Below the pieces are notes generated by a model. It was not told the origin of the DNA, ran no database searches, and saw only the letters and a list, made by a program, of their open reading frames with translations. The translations under genes were made by a program, and so were the position numbers. From NCBI GenBank assembly GCA_021774625.1, contig JAJFIV010000018.1, forward strand, positions 1 to 45,310: DNA of 45,310 nucleotides, given 5' to 3'. This DNA comes from Alphaproteobacteria bacterium. Lineage in GTDB: Bacteria; Pseudomonadota; Alphaproteobacteria; Sphingomonadales; JAKSBY01. This document shows positions 17,835 to 26,287 of the stretch, piece after piece; the stretch's first letter is position 1; the number at the start of each line of letters is the position of its first letter.

Positions 17835-18359
17835 ATGGAAACGGCAACATTGGCGGGCGGATGTTTCTGGTGTGTCGAAGCGGTCTATACGGATTTACAG
17901 GGTGTGCAATCCGTGGTCTCGGGCTATATGGGCGGCCATGCTGACAATCCGACTTACGAGCAGGTTTGCAGCGGCGAAACTGGCCATGCGGAAGTGACCC
18001 AGATCACATTCGACCCGGCTGTTATTTCCTATGACCAGTTGCTTGGCGTGTTCTTTGCGACCCACGATCCGACCCAGTTGAACCGTCAGGGCAATGACGT
18101 CGGGACCCAGTACCGTTCAGCTGTTTTTTATCACTGGGACAGTCAGAGGGCGTCCGCGGAGAAAGCCAGGGCGGAAGCCCTGGAAATCTGGGATAATCCC
18201 ATTGTGACCGAAATCACCAGAGCCGTGACATTCTGGCCGGCGGAGGATTACCATCAGGATTATTTCGCCAACAATCCGGAAAACCTCTATTGCGCCGCCG
18301 TGGTGGCGCCCAAGGTTGCAAAGGCGCGGCAGAAATATGCGCATCTTCTGAAACGCTGA
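17835..18359 (+). CDS. msrA: Peptide-methionine (S)-S-oxide reductase
   Basis: A 174-residue repair enzyme that reduces methionine-S-sulfoxide in proteins and free Met. The catalytic motif GGCFWC is at residues 8-13, with C10 the nucleophile. The GYMGG and GHAEVTQITFDP segments are family hallmarks. Resolving cysteine candidates are C38 and the late C147 (LYCAAV). Three in-frame ATGs (17826, 17829, 17835) are possible; I take 17835 because the family sequence begins at once and AGGA lies eight bases before it. The GNAT gene starts 10 bp later, probably in the same transcript. Confidence 0.95.
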   Translation: METATLAGGCFWCVEAVYTDLQGVQSVVSGYMGGHADNPTYEQVCSGETGHAEVTQITFDPAVISYDQLLGVFFATHDPTQLNRQGNDVGTQYRSAVFYHWDSQRASAEKARAEALEIWDNPIVTEITRAVTFWPAEDYHQDYFANNPENLYCAAVVAPKVAKARQKYAHLLKR

Positions 18360-18369
18360 TCCCGGGACT

Positions 18370-18879
18370 ATGACGATCCGTACACGATTCGAACAGGCAT
18401 CTGATAAAAATCAGATTTATACGGTAAATGAGCGGGCTTTCGGTCAACCCGACGAAGCTGATCTGGTGGATCGACTGCGGGCAGCCGGCCGGGTTGTTCT
18501 GTCTCTGGTTGCCGAAAAAGAAGACAAGATCGTCGGCCATATCCTATTTACTGCGGCAGAAATTGTTGGCGATGATCATACTCATCCGGCCATTGCTCTG
18601 GCCCCGGTTGCCGTCGCTCCCGAGCATCAGCGAAAGGGTCTGGGCGGCCGGTTGATTGAACAGGGGCTGGCCGAATTAACGCGTGGAGGATATCACCGCG
18701 TCATCGTTCTGGGCCATGCCGACTATTATCCGCGCTTCGGATTTTTACGGGCCGATCAATATGGCATCCTCTGTCCATTTGACGTGCCGCCAGAAGTATT
18801 TATGGCGTTGGCGTTGAAGCCGGACAGACTGGAAAACTGTGCCGGAACCATGCGCTGGGCACCGGAATTCGGGCTTTAA
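18370..18879 (+). CDS. GNAT-family N-acetyltransferase
   Basis: A 169-residue acetyltransferase with the GNAT fold. Motif A for acetyl-CoA is APVAVAPEHQRKGLGGRLIEQG (conserved R/Q-x-x-G-x-G/A pattern), followed by VIVLGHADYYPRFGF, typical of the YhbS-like subgroup. The acceptor is unknown; members of this group acetylate small molecules or proteins. It follows msrA by 10 bp, and its stop overlaps the 3' end of the convergent DksA-like gene by 4 bp. Confidence 0.9.
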   Translation: MTIRTRFEQASDKNQIYTVNERAFGQPDEADLVDRLRAAGRVVLSLVAEKEDKIVGHILFTAAEIVGDDHTHPAIALAPVAVAPEHQRKGLGGRLIEQGLAELTRGGYHRVIVLGHADYYPRFGFLRADQYGILCPFDVPPEVFMALALKPDRLENCAGTMRWAPEFGL

Positions 18880-19208
18880 CTTTCAGAGGCGCAATCCGTA
18901 CATAACGTTGCCATGGGATTGAGCTCCAGGCGTTTTTCCGCGATGTCATCACCGCATTTCAGGCAATAGCCGTATTCGCCATCTTCCAGCCGGGCAAGCG
19001 CAGCGTCGATGCGCTTCAGGTCGGTCCGGCGGCGGGCCTCGATGGCCTTGTCCATGGCCTGCTGCTGCAGGGCGTCCATGCGCGACAGGCGGCCCATTTT
19101 ACTCTGGTCGAGATCGACGGCTTTTCGGCTCTCGGCGGAACTTTCGCTTAAGGCAAGGAGTTCGGTTTGCAGGGCCAATAACCTGGCACGGGTGGTTTTG
19201 TGATCCAT
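18876..19208 (-). CDS. TraR/DksA-family zinc-finger protein
   Basis: A 110-residue protein with an N-terminal coiled coil (about residues 5-75) and a C-terminal zinc finger, YCLKCG and LCTDC, giving the four-Cys C4 site. DksA-type proteins insert the coiled coil into the RNA polymerase secondary channel and modulate initiation. This one is shorter than full-length DksA (about 150 residues) and belongs to the small DksA-like group; the coiled-coil tip contains acidic residues but I cannot align it precisely. The ATG at 19208 has AGGA at the right distance; an ATG seven codons upstream (19229) is less likely. Confidence 0.87.
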   Translation of the reverse strand: MDHKTTRARLLALQTELLALSESSAESRKAVDLDQSKMGRLSRMDALQQQAMDKAIEARRRTDLKRIDAALARLEDGEYGYCLKCGDDIAEKRLELNPMATLCTDCASES

Positions 19209-19232
19209 TTTTTGTCCTATGGACGGCATCAG

Positions 19233-19303
19233 CAGCCCTCACCCCCGGCCCAACCACCCGACAGGATATACTAAGCGGGTGGTTGGGCCGGGGGTGAGGG
19301 CTG
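19233..19303. repeat. Perfect 28-bp inverted repeat (long hairpin)
   Basis: The arms 19233-19260 and 19276-19303 are exact reverse complements over 28 bases (left arm begins CAGCCCTCACCCCCGG), around a 15-base loop. There is no T-run on either side, so it is not a standard intrinsic terminator. It separates the 3' end of ivd from the DksA-like gene. Confidence 0.85.
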
Positions 19304-19326
19304 GCTGGGTGGCACCTCAGTGCATC

Positions 19327-20490
19327 CTACTTCGTTTCCTCAAACAATTCACGGCCAATCAGCATGCGGCGAATTTCAGAGGTGCCGGCGCCGATCTCGT
19401 AAAGTTTGGCATCGCGCAGCAGGCGACCGGTGGGAAATTCACTGATATAGCCGTTGCCGCCCAGCGCCTGAATGGCTTCAAGCGCCATCCAGGTGGCTTT
19501 TTCGGCGGCGTAAAGAATGCAGCCGGCGGCGTCCTTCCGGGTGGTTTCGCCGCGGTCGCAGGCCTGCGCGACGGCGTAAGTATAAGCGCGGCAGGCATTC
19601 CAGGTGGAATACATATCGGCGAGCTTGCCCTGCATCAGCTGGAAGGTGCCGATAGGTTTGCCGAATTGCTGGCGGTCATGCACGTAAGGCACCACGGCAT
19701 CCATACAGGCCGCCATGATGCCGAGCGGCCCGGCGGAAAGCACCACGCGCTCATAATCCAGTCCGCTCATCAGGACGCCGGCGCCTTTATTTTCGTCGCC
19801 AAGCACGCTTGCATAAGGCACCTCGCAATCCTCGAACACCAGTTCGCAGGTATTGGAGCCGCGCATGCCGAGCTTGTCGAGCTTCTGCGCCGTCGAGAAA
19901 CCCTTCATACCCTTTTCGATCAGAAAGGTGGTAATGCCGCGGGAATGGGCTTCCATATCGGTCTTACCGTAAACCACCAGCACATTGGCGTCCGGGCCGT
20001 TGGTGATCCACATTTTATTGCCGTTCAGGATATAGCGGTCATTGCGTTTTTCCGCCCGCATCTTCATGCCGACCACGTCCGAGCCCGCCCCCGGTTCCGA
20101 CATGGCAAGGGCGCCGACATATTCGCCGGAAATCAGTTTGGGTAGGTATTTCTGCCGCTGTTCCGGGGTGCCGTTCCGCATGATCTGATTGACGCAGAGA
20201 TTGGAATGGGCGCCGTAGGACAGTCCCACAGAGGCGGAGGCGCGGGAAATTTCCTCCATGGCGATGCAATGGGCGAGATAACCCATATTGGCGCCGCCAA
20301 ATTCTTCTGACGCCGTGATGCCGAGAATGCCGAGATCCCCCATTTTCTGCCAGAGGTCATTGGGAAACTCGTTTTTTTCATCAATTTCCGCGGCGCGCGG
20401 GGCGATTTCCTTGGCGGCGAAACTGGCGACGGAGTCCCGCAGCATCTCGATGGTCTCGCCAAGGCCGAAATTCAGGGTGGGAATTTGCAT
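19327..20490 (-). CDS. ivd: Isovaleryl-CoA dehydrogenase
   Basis: A 387-residue FAD acyl-CoA dehydrogenase that oxidises isovaleryl-CoA to 3-methylcrotonyl-CoA, passing electrons to ETF. The catalytic base is E247 in [14 protein letters not shown], the position (helix G) that distinguishes isovaleryl-CoA dehydrogenase from most relatives, where Glu lies near the C-terminus. FAD/ETF signature segments [12 protein letters not shown] and WITNG are present, and the C-terminal ALGGNGY motif is intact. It is the last gene of the minus-strand leucine cluster, separated from mccA by a palindromic repeat. Confidence 0.95.
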   Translation of the reverse strand: MQIPTLNFGLGETIEMLRDSVASFAAKEIAPRAAEIDEKNEFPNDLWQKMGDLGILGITASEEFGGANMGYLAHCIAMEEISRASASVGLSYGAHSNLCVNQIMRNGTPEQRQKYLPKLISGEYVGALAMSEPGAGSDVVGMKMRAEKRNDRYILNGNKMWITNGPDANVLVVYGKTDMEAHSRGITTFLIEKGMKGFSTAQKLDKLGMRGSNTCELVFEDCEVPYASVLGDENKGAGVLMSGLDYERVVLSAGPLGIMAACMDAVVPYVHDRQQFGKPIGTFQLMQGKLADMYSTWNACRAYTYAVAQACDRGETTRKDAAGCILYAAEKATWMALEAIQALGGNGYISEFPTGRLLRDAKLYEIGAGTSEIRRMLIGRELFEETK

Positions 20491-20527
20491 GGGTCTTTAT
20501 CCTTTAGTGCTTCAACATTTTCATTCA

Positions 20528-20625
20528 CCGTTCACCCTGAGTGCCTTTGCAGAGCAAAGGTGTATCGAAGGGTGGGGTTATCTCCGAACTTCGATACGAG
20601 GCTCCGCCTCACTCAGCCCGAACGG
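20528..20625. repeat. 98-bp palindromic intergenic repeat, copy 2 (inverted)
   Basis: Starts CCGTTCACCCTGAG and ends CTCAGCCCGAACGG. It is the inverted counterpart of 8517-8614, with the same 98-bp length and the same internal blocks (GCCTTTGC...GCAAAGG, TATCGAAG, CTTCGATACGAG). It lies between mccA and ivd inside the leucine cluster. Confidence 0.8.
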
Positions 20626-20639
20626 TGGAGATTATTCGT

Positions 20640-22643
20640 TCACGCCTCATCCTCAATCTTCAATAAAAGGGTACTTTCGGTGACCTGATCACCGGCTTTG
20701 GCGGCAAGACCAGCGACGGTTCCGGCCCTCGGTGCGGTCAGGGTATGTTCCATTTTCATGGCTTCCAGGATCAGCAGCGGCGCGCCATTTTTCACGGCAT
20801 CGCCATTCTTCACCATGACATCCAGAATGCGGCCCGGCATGGGGGTGATGATGGCGCCGGGACCCTCCGCATCGCCCGCCGCATCGGTGCGCAGCGAATG
20901 GCGGTTCAGGACAAGCGTCACACCGTCCCGGACGATGGTCACCTGCTCCGGGGTGACATTGGCCGTTACGGTAAAGCGAATGCCATCAAGCGACAGGGTG
21001 ACCTGATCCTGGAAAATTTCAAAAAGCGCGCCGGTAAAGGTCTTGCTGCCGACCGTCAGTTGAAAGCAATTGTCAGCGCCGCTCGCATTGACGGCGACAT
21101 CCTCCTTCTCCTCATTCAGAAACAGAAACTGTTCCTGATAAGGCAGGTTAAGCCGCCAGCCGGCGGCTTCATCCCAGGGCGATGCCGGGTTTTCAACCTG
21201 ACGCGATGCGATGACGGCAAGGGATGCGAGGGCATAGCTTTCTGCGCTCAACGGGGCCTTTTTCGGCATCAGGTCATCGGCATGGCGCGGAATGAAGCCG
21301 GTATCCAACGCCCCCTTCCGGAACGCCTTGTTGGTCATAATTCTGCGCAAAAAGCCGAGATTGGTGGTCAGCCCGGCAATGGCGGTTTCCTCTAGCGCCT
21401 GTTGCATCTTGCCGATGGCCTCAGACCGGTCTTCGCCATACGCGATGATTTTGGCGATCATGGGATCATAATAGGTGGTGATCTCATCCCCCGCCTTCAC
21501 ACCGGAATCCACCCGGATATCGTCGTCATAAAGCGGATAGTCAAAAAGCTGCAGCCGGCCGCTCGCGGGCAGGAAATCATTGTCCGGGTCTTCGGCATAA
21601 AGCCGCACTTCAACGGCATGGCCGTCAATGAACAGGTCATCCTGATCAAGCGGCAGGACATGCCCGGCGGCGGCCAGAATTTGCCATTCTACCAGATCCT
21701 GCCCGGTGATCATTTCGGTGACCGGATGTTCCACCTGCAGGCGGGTGTTCATTTCCATGAAATAGAAGGGTGCATCCTTCAGGCCGTCTTTCACGTCGAC
21801 AATGAATTCCACCGTGCCCGCGCCCTGATAGCCGATAGCCTTGGCTGCGGCCACGGCGGCATCACCCATTTTGGCGCGAAGGTCCGGCGGCATGCCGGGG
21901 GCGGGGGCCTCTTCCACCACTTTCTGATGGCGGCGCTGCAGGGAACAGTCCCGCTCGAACAGATGGACGGCATTACCCTTAGCGTCGGCAAAAACCTGAA
22001 TTTCGATATGGCGCGGTACCTCAATCAGCTTTTCGATCAGCACAGTCTGATCGCCAAACGCGGACTTGGCCTCCCGTCTGGCGGAATTGAGAGCATCCTC
22101 GAATTCCCTGGCGGAAGCCACTTTCCGCATGCCCTTACCGCCGCCGCCGGCCACCGCCTTGATCAGCAGCGGATAGCCGATTTTTCCGGCGGCTTTTTTC
22201 AGGGTCGCAAGGTCCTGTTTCTTTCCGTGATAGCCGGGCACGACCGGGACATCCGCCGCCTCCATCAGGGATTTGGCTGCCCCTTTCAGGCCCATCGCCC
22301 GGATGGCGTCGGCGGGCGGGCCGATAAAGGCGATTTTGGCTTTTTGGCACGCCTCCGCAAATGCCGCATTTTCCGACAGGAACCCGTAACCGGGATGGAT
22401 GGCTTTTGCGCCCGTGCGCTTGGCGGCATCAAGGATTTTTTCCGCCACGAGATAGCTTTCAGATGCCAGGGCCGGGCCGATATGCACGGCCTCGTCCGCT
22501 ATCTGCACATGGACGGCGTCGCGGTCTGCATCGGAATAGACCGCAACTGTTTTGATTCCGAGGATGTTGCAGGTGCGGATCACCCGGCAGGCGATTTCCC
22601 CCCGGTTGGCGATCAGAATTTTATCAAACAGCTTAGCGGTCAT
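20640..22643 (-). CDS. mccA: 3-methylcrotonyl-CoA carboxylase, biotin-containing alpha subunit
   Basis: A 667-residue protein with a biotin carboxylase domain (residues about 1-450; it opens FDKILIANRGEIACRV and carries the ATP-grasp Gly-rich loop AVAGGGGKGMR), a linker/BT domain, and a C-terminal biotinyl domain with EAMKMEH (biotin Lys at 630). With mccB it carboxylates 3-methylcrotonyl-CoA to 3-methylglutaconyl-CoA. I chose the ATG at 22643, which begins the family homology; the frame stays open upstream to 22814 but there it only shadows liuC. The start overlaps the end of liuC by 11 bp, suggesting translational coupling. Confidence 0.95.
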   Translation of the reverse strand: MTAKLFDKILIANRGEIACRVIRTCNILGIKTVAVYSDADRDAVHVQIADEAVHIGPALASESYLVAEKILDAAKRTGAKAIHPGYGFLSENAAFAEACQKAKIAFIGPPADAIRAMGLKGAAKSLMEAADVPVVPGYHGKKQDLATLKKAAGKIGYPLLIKAVAGGGGKGMRKVASAREFEDALNSARREAKSAFGDQTVLIEKLIEVPRHIEIQVFADAKGNAVHLFERDCSLQRRHQKVVEEAPAPGMPPDLRAKMGDAAVAAAKAIGYQGAGTVEFIVDVKDGLKDAPFYFMEMNTRLQVEHPVTEMITGQDLVEWQILAAAGHVLPLDQDDLFIDGHAVEVRLYAEDPDNDFLPASGRLQLFDYPLYDDDIRVDSGVKAGDEITTYYDPMIAKIIAYGEDRSEAIGKMQQALEETAIAGLTTNLGFLRRIMTNKAFRKGALDTGFIPRHADDLMPKKAPLSAESYALASLAVIASRQVENPASPWDEAAGWRLNLPYQEQFLFLNEEKEDVAVNASGADNCFQLTVGSKTFTGALFEIFQDQVTLSLDGIRFTVTANVTPEQVTIVRDGVTLVLNRHSLRTDAAGDAEGPGAIITPMPGRILDVMVKNGDAVKNGAPLLILEAMKMEHTLTAPRAGTVAGLAAKAGDQVTESTLLLKIEDEA

Positions 22644-23433
22644 GATCCAACTTCCAGCTTGGGTCGCGTTTTTCGAAAAAGGCGGCAAGACCTTCCTTGC
22701 CCTCTGCGCTGGCCCGGCGGGCGGCGATACGCAGTGCGCTGTCACGGCGGAGATCATCGGTCGTTGATTGGTTTGCAAAATCGGCGACCAGCCTTTTGGC
22801 GTCGGCGACGGCACCCGGGGCAGCAGACAGAATCAGTTTCAGATAGTGTTCGGCGCGGATCTGCAAGGCGGCGTCATCCTCCACCACCTCATGCACCAGC
22901 CCTATGCGGCCGGCTTCTTCTGCATCGAACAGACTGGCGGTAAGAAACAGCCGCCGTGCTTCCCGCTGGCCAATGGCGGCAATGACGAACGGCGAGATTG
23001 TGGCGGGCGTCAGACCCAGCTTCACTTCGGTGAGCGCGAATTTGGCGCGGCGCGCGGCGATGGCGATATCGGCGCAGGCGACAAGCCCGACGCCGCCGCC
23101 AAAAGCCGCTCCCTGAATGAGGGCGATCACCGGCTTTGGCGCGCTGTTCAGCGCTTGCAGCATATTGGACAGCCGCATGGCGTCTGCCTCATTTTCTTCT
23201 TCCGTATAGCCCGCGGCCTTTTGCATCCAGTTGAGATCGGCCCCGGCCGAAAAACTTTTCCCGGTGGATTTCAGCAGGATCGCACGCACCGTGCCATCTG
23301 CGCCCAGCATCCGGAAGGCATCAGTCAGATCGGCAATGACCTGATCATCAAAGGCGTTATGCACTTCCGCCCGGTTCAGGGTGACGGTGGCAACCCCGCG
23401 GCTGTCGATATCACTCAGAATGGTTTCATACAT
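22633..23433 (-). CDS. liuC: Methylglutaconyl-CoA hydratase (enoyl-CoA hydratase family)
   Basis: A 266-residue crotonase-fold enzyme predicted to hydrate 3-methylglutaconyl-CoA to HMG-CoA. The oxyanion-hole segments are STGKSFSAGADLNWM (about residues 58-72) and IQGAAFGGGVGLVACADI (about 105-122). The KLGLTPATISPF stretch and catalytic Glu region follow. Its place between mccB and mccA in the leucine order gives the substrate assignment; sequence alone would say only crotonase family. Start at 23433 (MYETILSDID), since the upstream nine codons have no support. Two repeat elements fill the 247 bp to mccB. Confidence 0.9.
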   Translation of the reverse strand: MYETILSDIDSRGVATVTLNRAEVHNAFDDQVIADLTDAFRMLGADGTVRAILLKSTGKSFSAGADLNWMQKAAGYTEEENEADAMRLSNMLQALNSAPKPVIALIQGAAFGGGVGLVACADIAIAARRAKFALTEVKLGLTPATISPFVIAAIGQREARRLFLTASLFDAEEAGRIGLVHEVVEDDAALQIRAEHYLKLILSAAPGAVADAKRLVADFANQSTTDDLRRDSALRIAARRASAEGKEGLAAFFEKRDPSWKLDHDR

Positions 23434-23453
23434 GGCCAGGGTTTCCCATTTCC

Positions 23454-23543
23454 CCCTCACCCTGACCCTCTCCCCTCAGGGGAGAGGGAAGGAGCGCTGT
23501 GCCAGTCTCCCTCTCCCTCTGAGGGAGAGGGTTGGGGTGAGGG
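23454..23543. repeat. Imperfect palindromic repeat (CCCTCACCC / GGGTGAGGG type)
   Basis: Arms 23454-23488 and 23509-23543 are near-perfect reverse complements (about 35 bases each), and each arm is itself self-complementary (CCCTCTCCC-CTC-AGGGGAGAGGG). This matches a widespread class of GC-rich intergenic repeats in proteobacteria. It lies between mccB and liuC. Confidence 0.75.
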
Positions 23544-23564
23544 TGTATTCCGGCCGCCCAGACC

Positions 23565-23645
23565 GTCATTCCCGCGAAAGCGGGAATCCATCTATCCACC
23601 AGCGAGGTTGCTGCAGGCATGGATTCCCGCTTTCGCGGGAATGAC
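23565..23645. repeat. Perfect 27-bp inverted repeat (GTCATTCCCGCGAAAGCGGG type)
   Basis: Arms 23565-23591 and 23619-23645 are identical reverse complements over 27 bases with a 27-base spacer; each arm also contains the small palindrome CCCGCGAAAGCGGG. This is the classic mobile intergenic hairpin of many proteobacterial genomes. It sits 35 bp after the mccB stop. Confidence 0.85.
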
Positions 23646-23680
23646 AGTCGAATTTTATAACTAGACGCCGTTATCATCCA

Positions 23681-25288
23681 CTACATCCTGAAAACGCCGA
23701 AGGTGGTTTTTTCGATGGGCGCGTTGAGGGCGGCGGAAAGGCCGAGACCCAGAACCTGCCGCGTGTCCTGCGGCGCGATGATGCCGTCGTCCCATAGCCG
23801 CGCCGAGGCGTAATAGGGGTGGCCCTGATGCTCATACTGCTCGCGGATCGGCGCCATGAAGGCTTCCTCATCCTTTTTCGGCCATTTTTCGCCACGCGCC
23901 GCCAGTCCGTCCCGCTTGACGGTGGCCAGCACATTGGCCGCCTGTTCGCCACCCATCACGGAAATCCTGGCATTGGGCCACATCCACAAAAAACGCGGGC
24001 TGTAGGCGCGGCCGCACATGCCATAATTACCCGCGCCGAAGGAACCGCCGATGATCACGGTAAATTTCGGCACGTTGGCGCAGGCCACAGCGGTGACCAT
24101 TTTCGCGCCGTCCTTGGCGATGCCGCCTGCTTCATATTTCCGGCCTACCATAAAGCCGGTGATGTTCTGCAGAAAGACCAGCGGAATGCCGCGCTGGGCG
24201 CACAGTTCGATGAAATGCGCGCCTTTCTGGGCGGATTCCGAAAACAGCACACCGTTATTGGCGACGATCCCAACTGGATAGCCGTGAATATGGGCGAAGC
24301 CGGTGACCAGGGTCTCGCCATAAAGTTTTTTAAACTCGTCAAAGGCGCTGTCATCGACGATACGGGCGATAATGTCTCTCACATCATAAGGGTGTCTGGA
24401 ATCCGCAGGAATGATGCCGGGAATTTCCTCCGGGGCATAAAGAGGTTCGGTGCTTTGACGGACATCCAGATCAATCTGTTTTCTGCGATTGAGATTGGCG
24501 ACAATCTGCCTCGCCTGAGCCAGCGCCTGGGCGTCATCGACCGCGAGGTGGTCGGTCACCCCGGAGGTGCGGGAATGAAGGTCGCCGCCGCCCAGATCTT
24601 CCGCCGTGACCACTTCGCCGGTCGCCGCTTTCACCAAAGGCGGACCGCCCAGGAAAATGGTGCCCTGATTTTGCACAATCACCGATTCATCGGCCATAGC
24701 GGGCACATAGGCGCCGCCTGCCGTGCAGGATCCCATCACCACGGCAATCTGCGGTATGCCCGCCGCAGACAGGGTTGCCTGATTATAAAAAATCCGCCCG
24801 AAATGGTCCCTGTCGGGAAACACCTCGTCCTGATTGGGCAGGTTGGCGCCGCCGGAATCCACCAGATAGACACAGGGCAGATTATTCGCATGGGCAATTT
24901 CCTGGGCGCGCAGATGTTTTTTGACTGTCATCGGATAATAGGTGCCACCCTTGACCGTCGCATCATTGCAGACAATCACGCATTCCTGGCCGGAAATACG
25001 CCCGATGCCGGTGATGATGCCGGCCGCGGGGATATCATCGCCATACATGTCATAGGCTGCAAATTGGGACAGTTCCAGAAAGGGCGATCCGGAATCAAGC
25101 AGCAGATTGACCCGGTCCCGAGGCAACAGTTTGCCACGGTCCAGATGTTTCTGCCGCGCCCGTTCATGACCGCCAAGGGCGATCTTTGCTGTCTTGTCCC
25201 GCAAATCCCGCACCAGCGCGTCCATGGCCTTTGCATTGGCCTTGAAGCCTTCGCTGGTCGTATCAATGGTGGATTTCAGAATGCTCAT
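23681..25288 (-). CDS. mccB: 3-methylcrotonyl-CoA carboxylase, carboxyltransferase beta subunit
   Basis: A 535-residue acyl-CoA carboxyltransferase with two crotonase-like halves: an N-terminal part binding acyl-CoA (about 30-290, with [21 protein letters not shown] and [13 protein letters not shown]) and a C-terminal part binding carboxybiotin (about 300-535, with [23 protein letters not shown] and [16 protein letters not shown]). These motifs are characteristic of the methylcrotonyl-CoA enzyme. It is the first gene of the leucine cluster on the minus strand and is divergent from a LysR regulator. Length matches the family (about 535). Confidence 0.96.
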   Translation of the reverse strand: MSILKSTIDTTSEGFKANAKAMDALVRDLRDKTAKIALGGHERARQKHLDRGKLLPRDRVNLLLDSGSPFLELSQFAAYDMYGDDIPAAGIITGIGRISGQECVIVCNDATVKGGTYYPMTVKKHLRAQEIAHANNLPCVYLVDSGGANLPNQDEVFPDRDHFGRIFYNQATLSAAGIPQIAVVMGSCTAGGAYVPAMADESVIVQNQGTIFLGGPPLVKAATGEVVTAEDLGGGDLHSRTSGVTDHLAVDDAQALAQARQIVANLNRRKQIDLDVRQSTEPLYAPEEIPGIIPADSRHPYDVRDIIARIVDDSAFDEFKKLYGETLVTGFAHIHGYPVGIVANNGVLFSESAQKGAHFIELCAQRGIPLVFLQNITGFMVGRKYEAGGIAKDGAKMVTAVACANVPKFTVIIGGSFGAGNYGMCGRAYSPRFLWMWPNARISVMGGEQAANVLATVKRDGLAARGEKWPKKDEEAFMAPIREQYEHQGHPYYASARLWDDGIIAPQDTRQVLGLGLSAALNAPIEKTTFGVFRM

Positions 25289-25344
25289 AAGAATGCCGGC
25301 CCGAATTGGAGAGTTGACAGTCTATAACAGGAGTTGAACAATAG

Positions 25345-25369
25345 ATAAAATCGTTTGTATTAATTTTAT
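25345..25369. promoter_or_regulatory. LysR-type dyad in the mccB/LysR divergent region
   Basis: ATAAAAT-N11-ATTTTAT, perfect 7-bp arms, lies at 25345-25369, between the divergent starts of mccB (25288) and the LysR gene (25385). A dyad with an 11-base spacer ending T...A is the usual form of a LysR recognition site, so autoregulation and control of mccB are likely by inference. Confidence 0.55.
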
Positions 25370-25384
25370 TGATAGAAAATATCT

Positions 25385-26263
25385 ATGTTTGAGCTTTATC
25401 AGTTGAGATACTTCCTCGCTGTCGTGGAAACCGGTAATTTTACCAAAGCGGCCGAGCGGACCTATGTGACCCAGCCGACATTGTCGGCGGGCATCAAAAA
25501 GCTGGAGGGCCATCTGGGAACGCGGCTGTTTCACCGCACCAACCGGCGGGTTTTCCTGACCGAGGCCGGCACAAGATTTGTCGAGCGCGCCAAAACCATT
25601 CTGTTCGAATGTAACCGGGCGGCATTGGAGCTGAAAGAGGTTGAAGCACCGACCGTGCTTCGGCTCGGTGTGCTCCGCACCATCCCGAGCGACCTCCTGT
25701 CCCGTCTGATTGGCGATTTCCGGCGCGAGGAACCCGTGGCTGTGATTGAATTATTTGAGGGCACCGAGCAGGAAATTCTCAACCGCTTCGATGCCGGCGG
25801 TATCGACCTGGCCATTTCCATTTTGCGGCCTGGCGGAAAATATGGCCGTAACCGGCAATTATTTGAGGAACGTTATGCCCTGGCCCTTGCCGTCGATCAC
25901 CCTCTGGCCGAGCGGGCCATGGTCAAGGCGGAGGAAATCGCCAATGATGCCGTCATTGTCCGCACCCGTTGCGAGGTGCTTTCCGAGACCAGCCGTTATT
26001 TCACCGACCATAATGTCCGTCCCCGCCTCGTCTACCGCACGGCTCAGGATGAACGGGCGCTGGCCATGGTCGCCGCCGGACTCGGTTTCACCGTCATGCC
26101 GGAACATTACCGCCATTCCGGCGTTTCCCGCCTGGCTCTTGACGGCCTTGACCTTAAACGCACCGTTGGCCTGATTTACGGTCCCGATTATCCCAATCCG
26201 GATCTTGGCCGCATCGTCACCCGCTTCGAGAGCTTCACCATCAGCCAGAACTGGGCGACGTGA
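25385..26263 (+). CDS. LysR-family transcriptional regulator
   Basis: A 292-residue LysR-type regulator with an N-terminal winged helix (about residues 1-60; TKAAERTYVTQPTLSAGIKKLE is the recognition region) and a periplasmic-binding-protein-like effector domain (about 90-290). No strong ribosome binding site precedes the ATG. It is divergent from the leucine cluster and shares with it a 96-bp region containing a LysR-type dyad, so it probably senses a leucine-pathway intermediate. Known leucine-cluster regulators in other proteobacteria are usually MerR (LiuR) or TetR (LiuQ) types, so a LysR here would be a different solution. Confidence 0.93.
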   Translation: MFELYQLRYFLAVVETGNFTKAAERTYVTQPTLSAGIKKLEGHLGTRLFHRTNRRVFLTEAGTRFVERAKTILFECNRAALELKEVEAPTVLRLGVLRTIPSDLLSRLIGDFRREEPVAVIELFEGTEQEILNRFDAGGIDLAISILRPGGKYGRNRQLFEERYALALAVDHPLAERAMVKAEEIANDAVIVRTRCEVLSETSRYFTDHNVRPRLVYRTAQDERALAMVAAGLGFTVMPEHYRHSGVSRLALDGLDLKRTVGLIYGPDYPNPDLGRIVTRFESFTISQNWAT

Positions 26264-26287
26264 GTTTTTGGACTGTTTGGGAAAAGT

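Noticed and set aside
19233-19303. Hairpin as a rho-independent terminator of ivd
   Set aside because: The stem is perfect but there is no T-run on the minus-strand downstream side.
22644-22814. N-terminal extension of mccA up to 22814
   Set aside because: Those codons lie inside liuC in another frame and have no similarity to carboxylases; the family starts at 22643.
21402-25327. Long plus-strand open frames across mccA, liuC and mccB
   Set aside because: They are antisense shadows of well-recognised genes with low-complexity His/Gly/Arg-rich translations.
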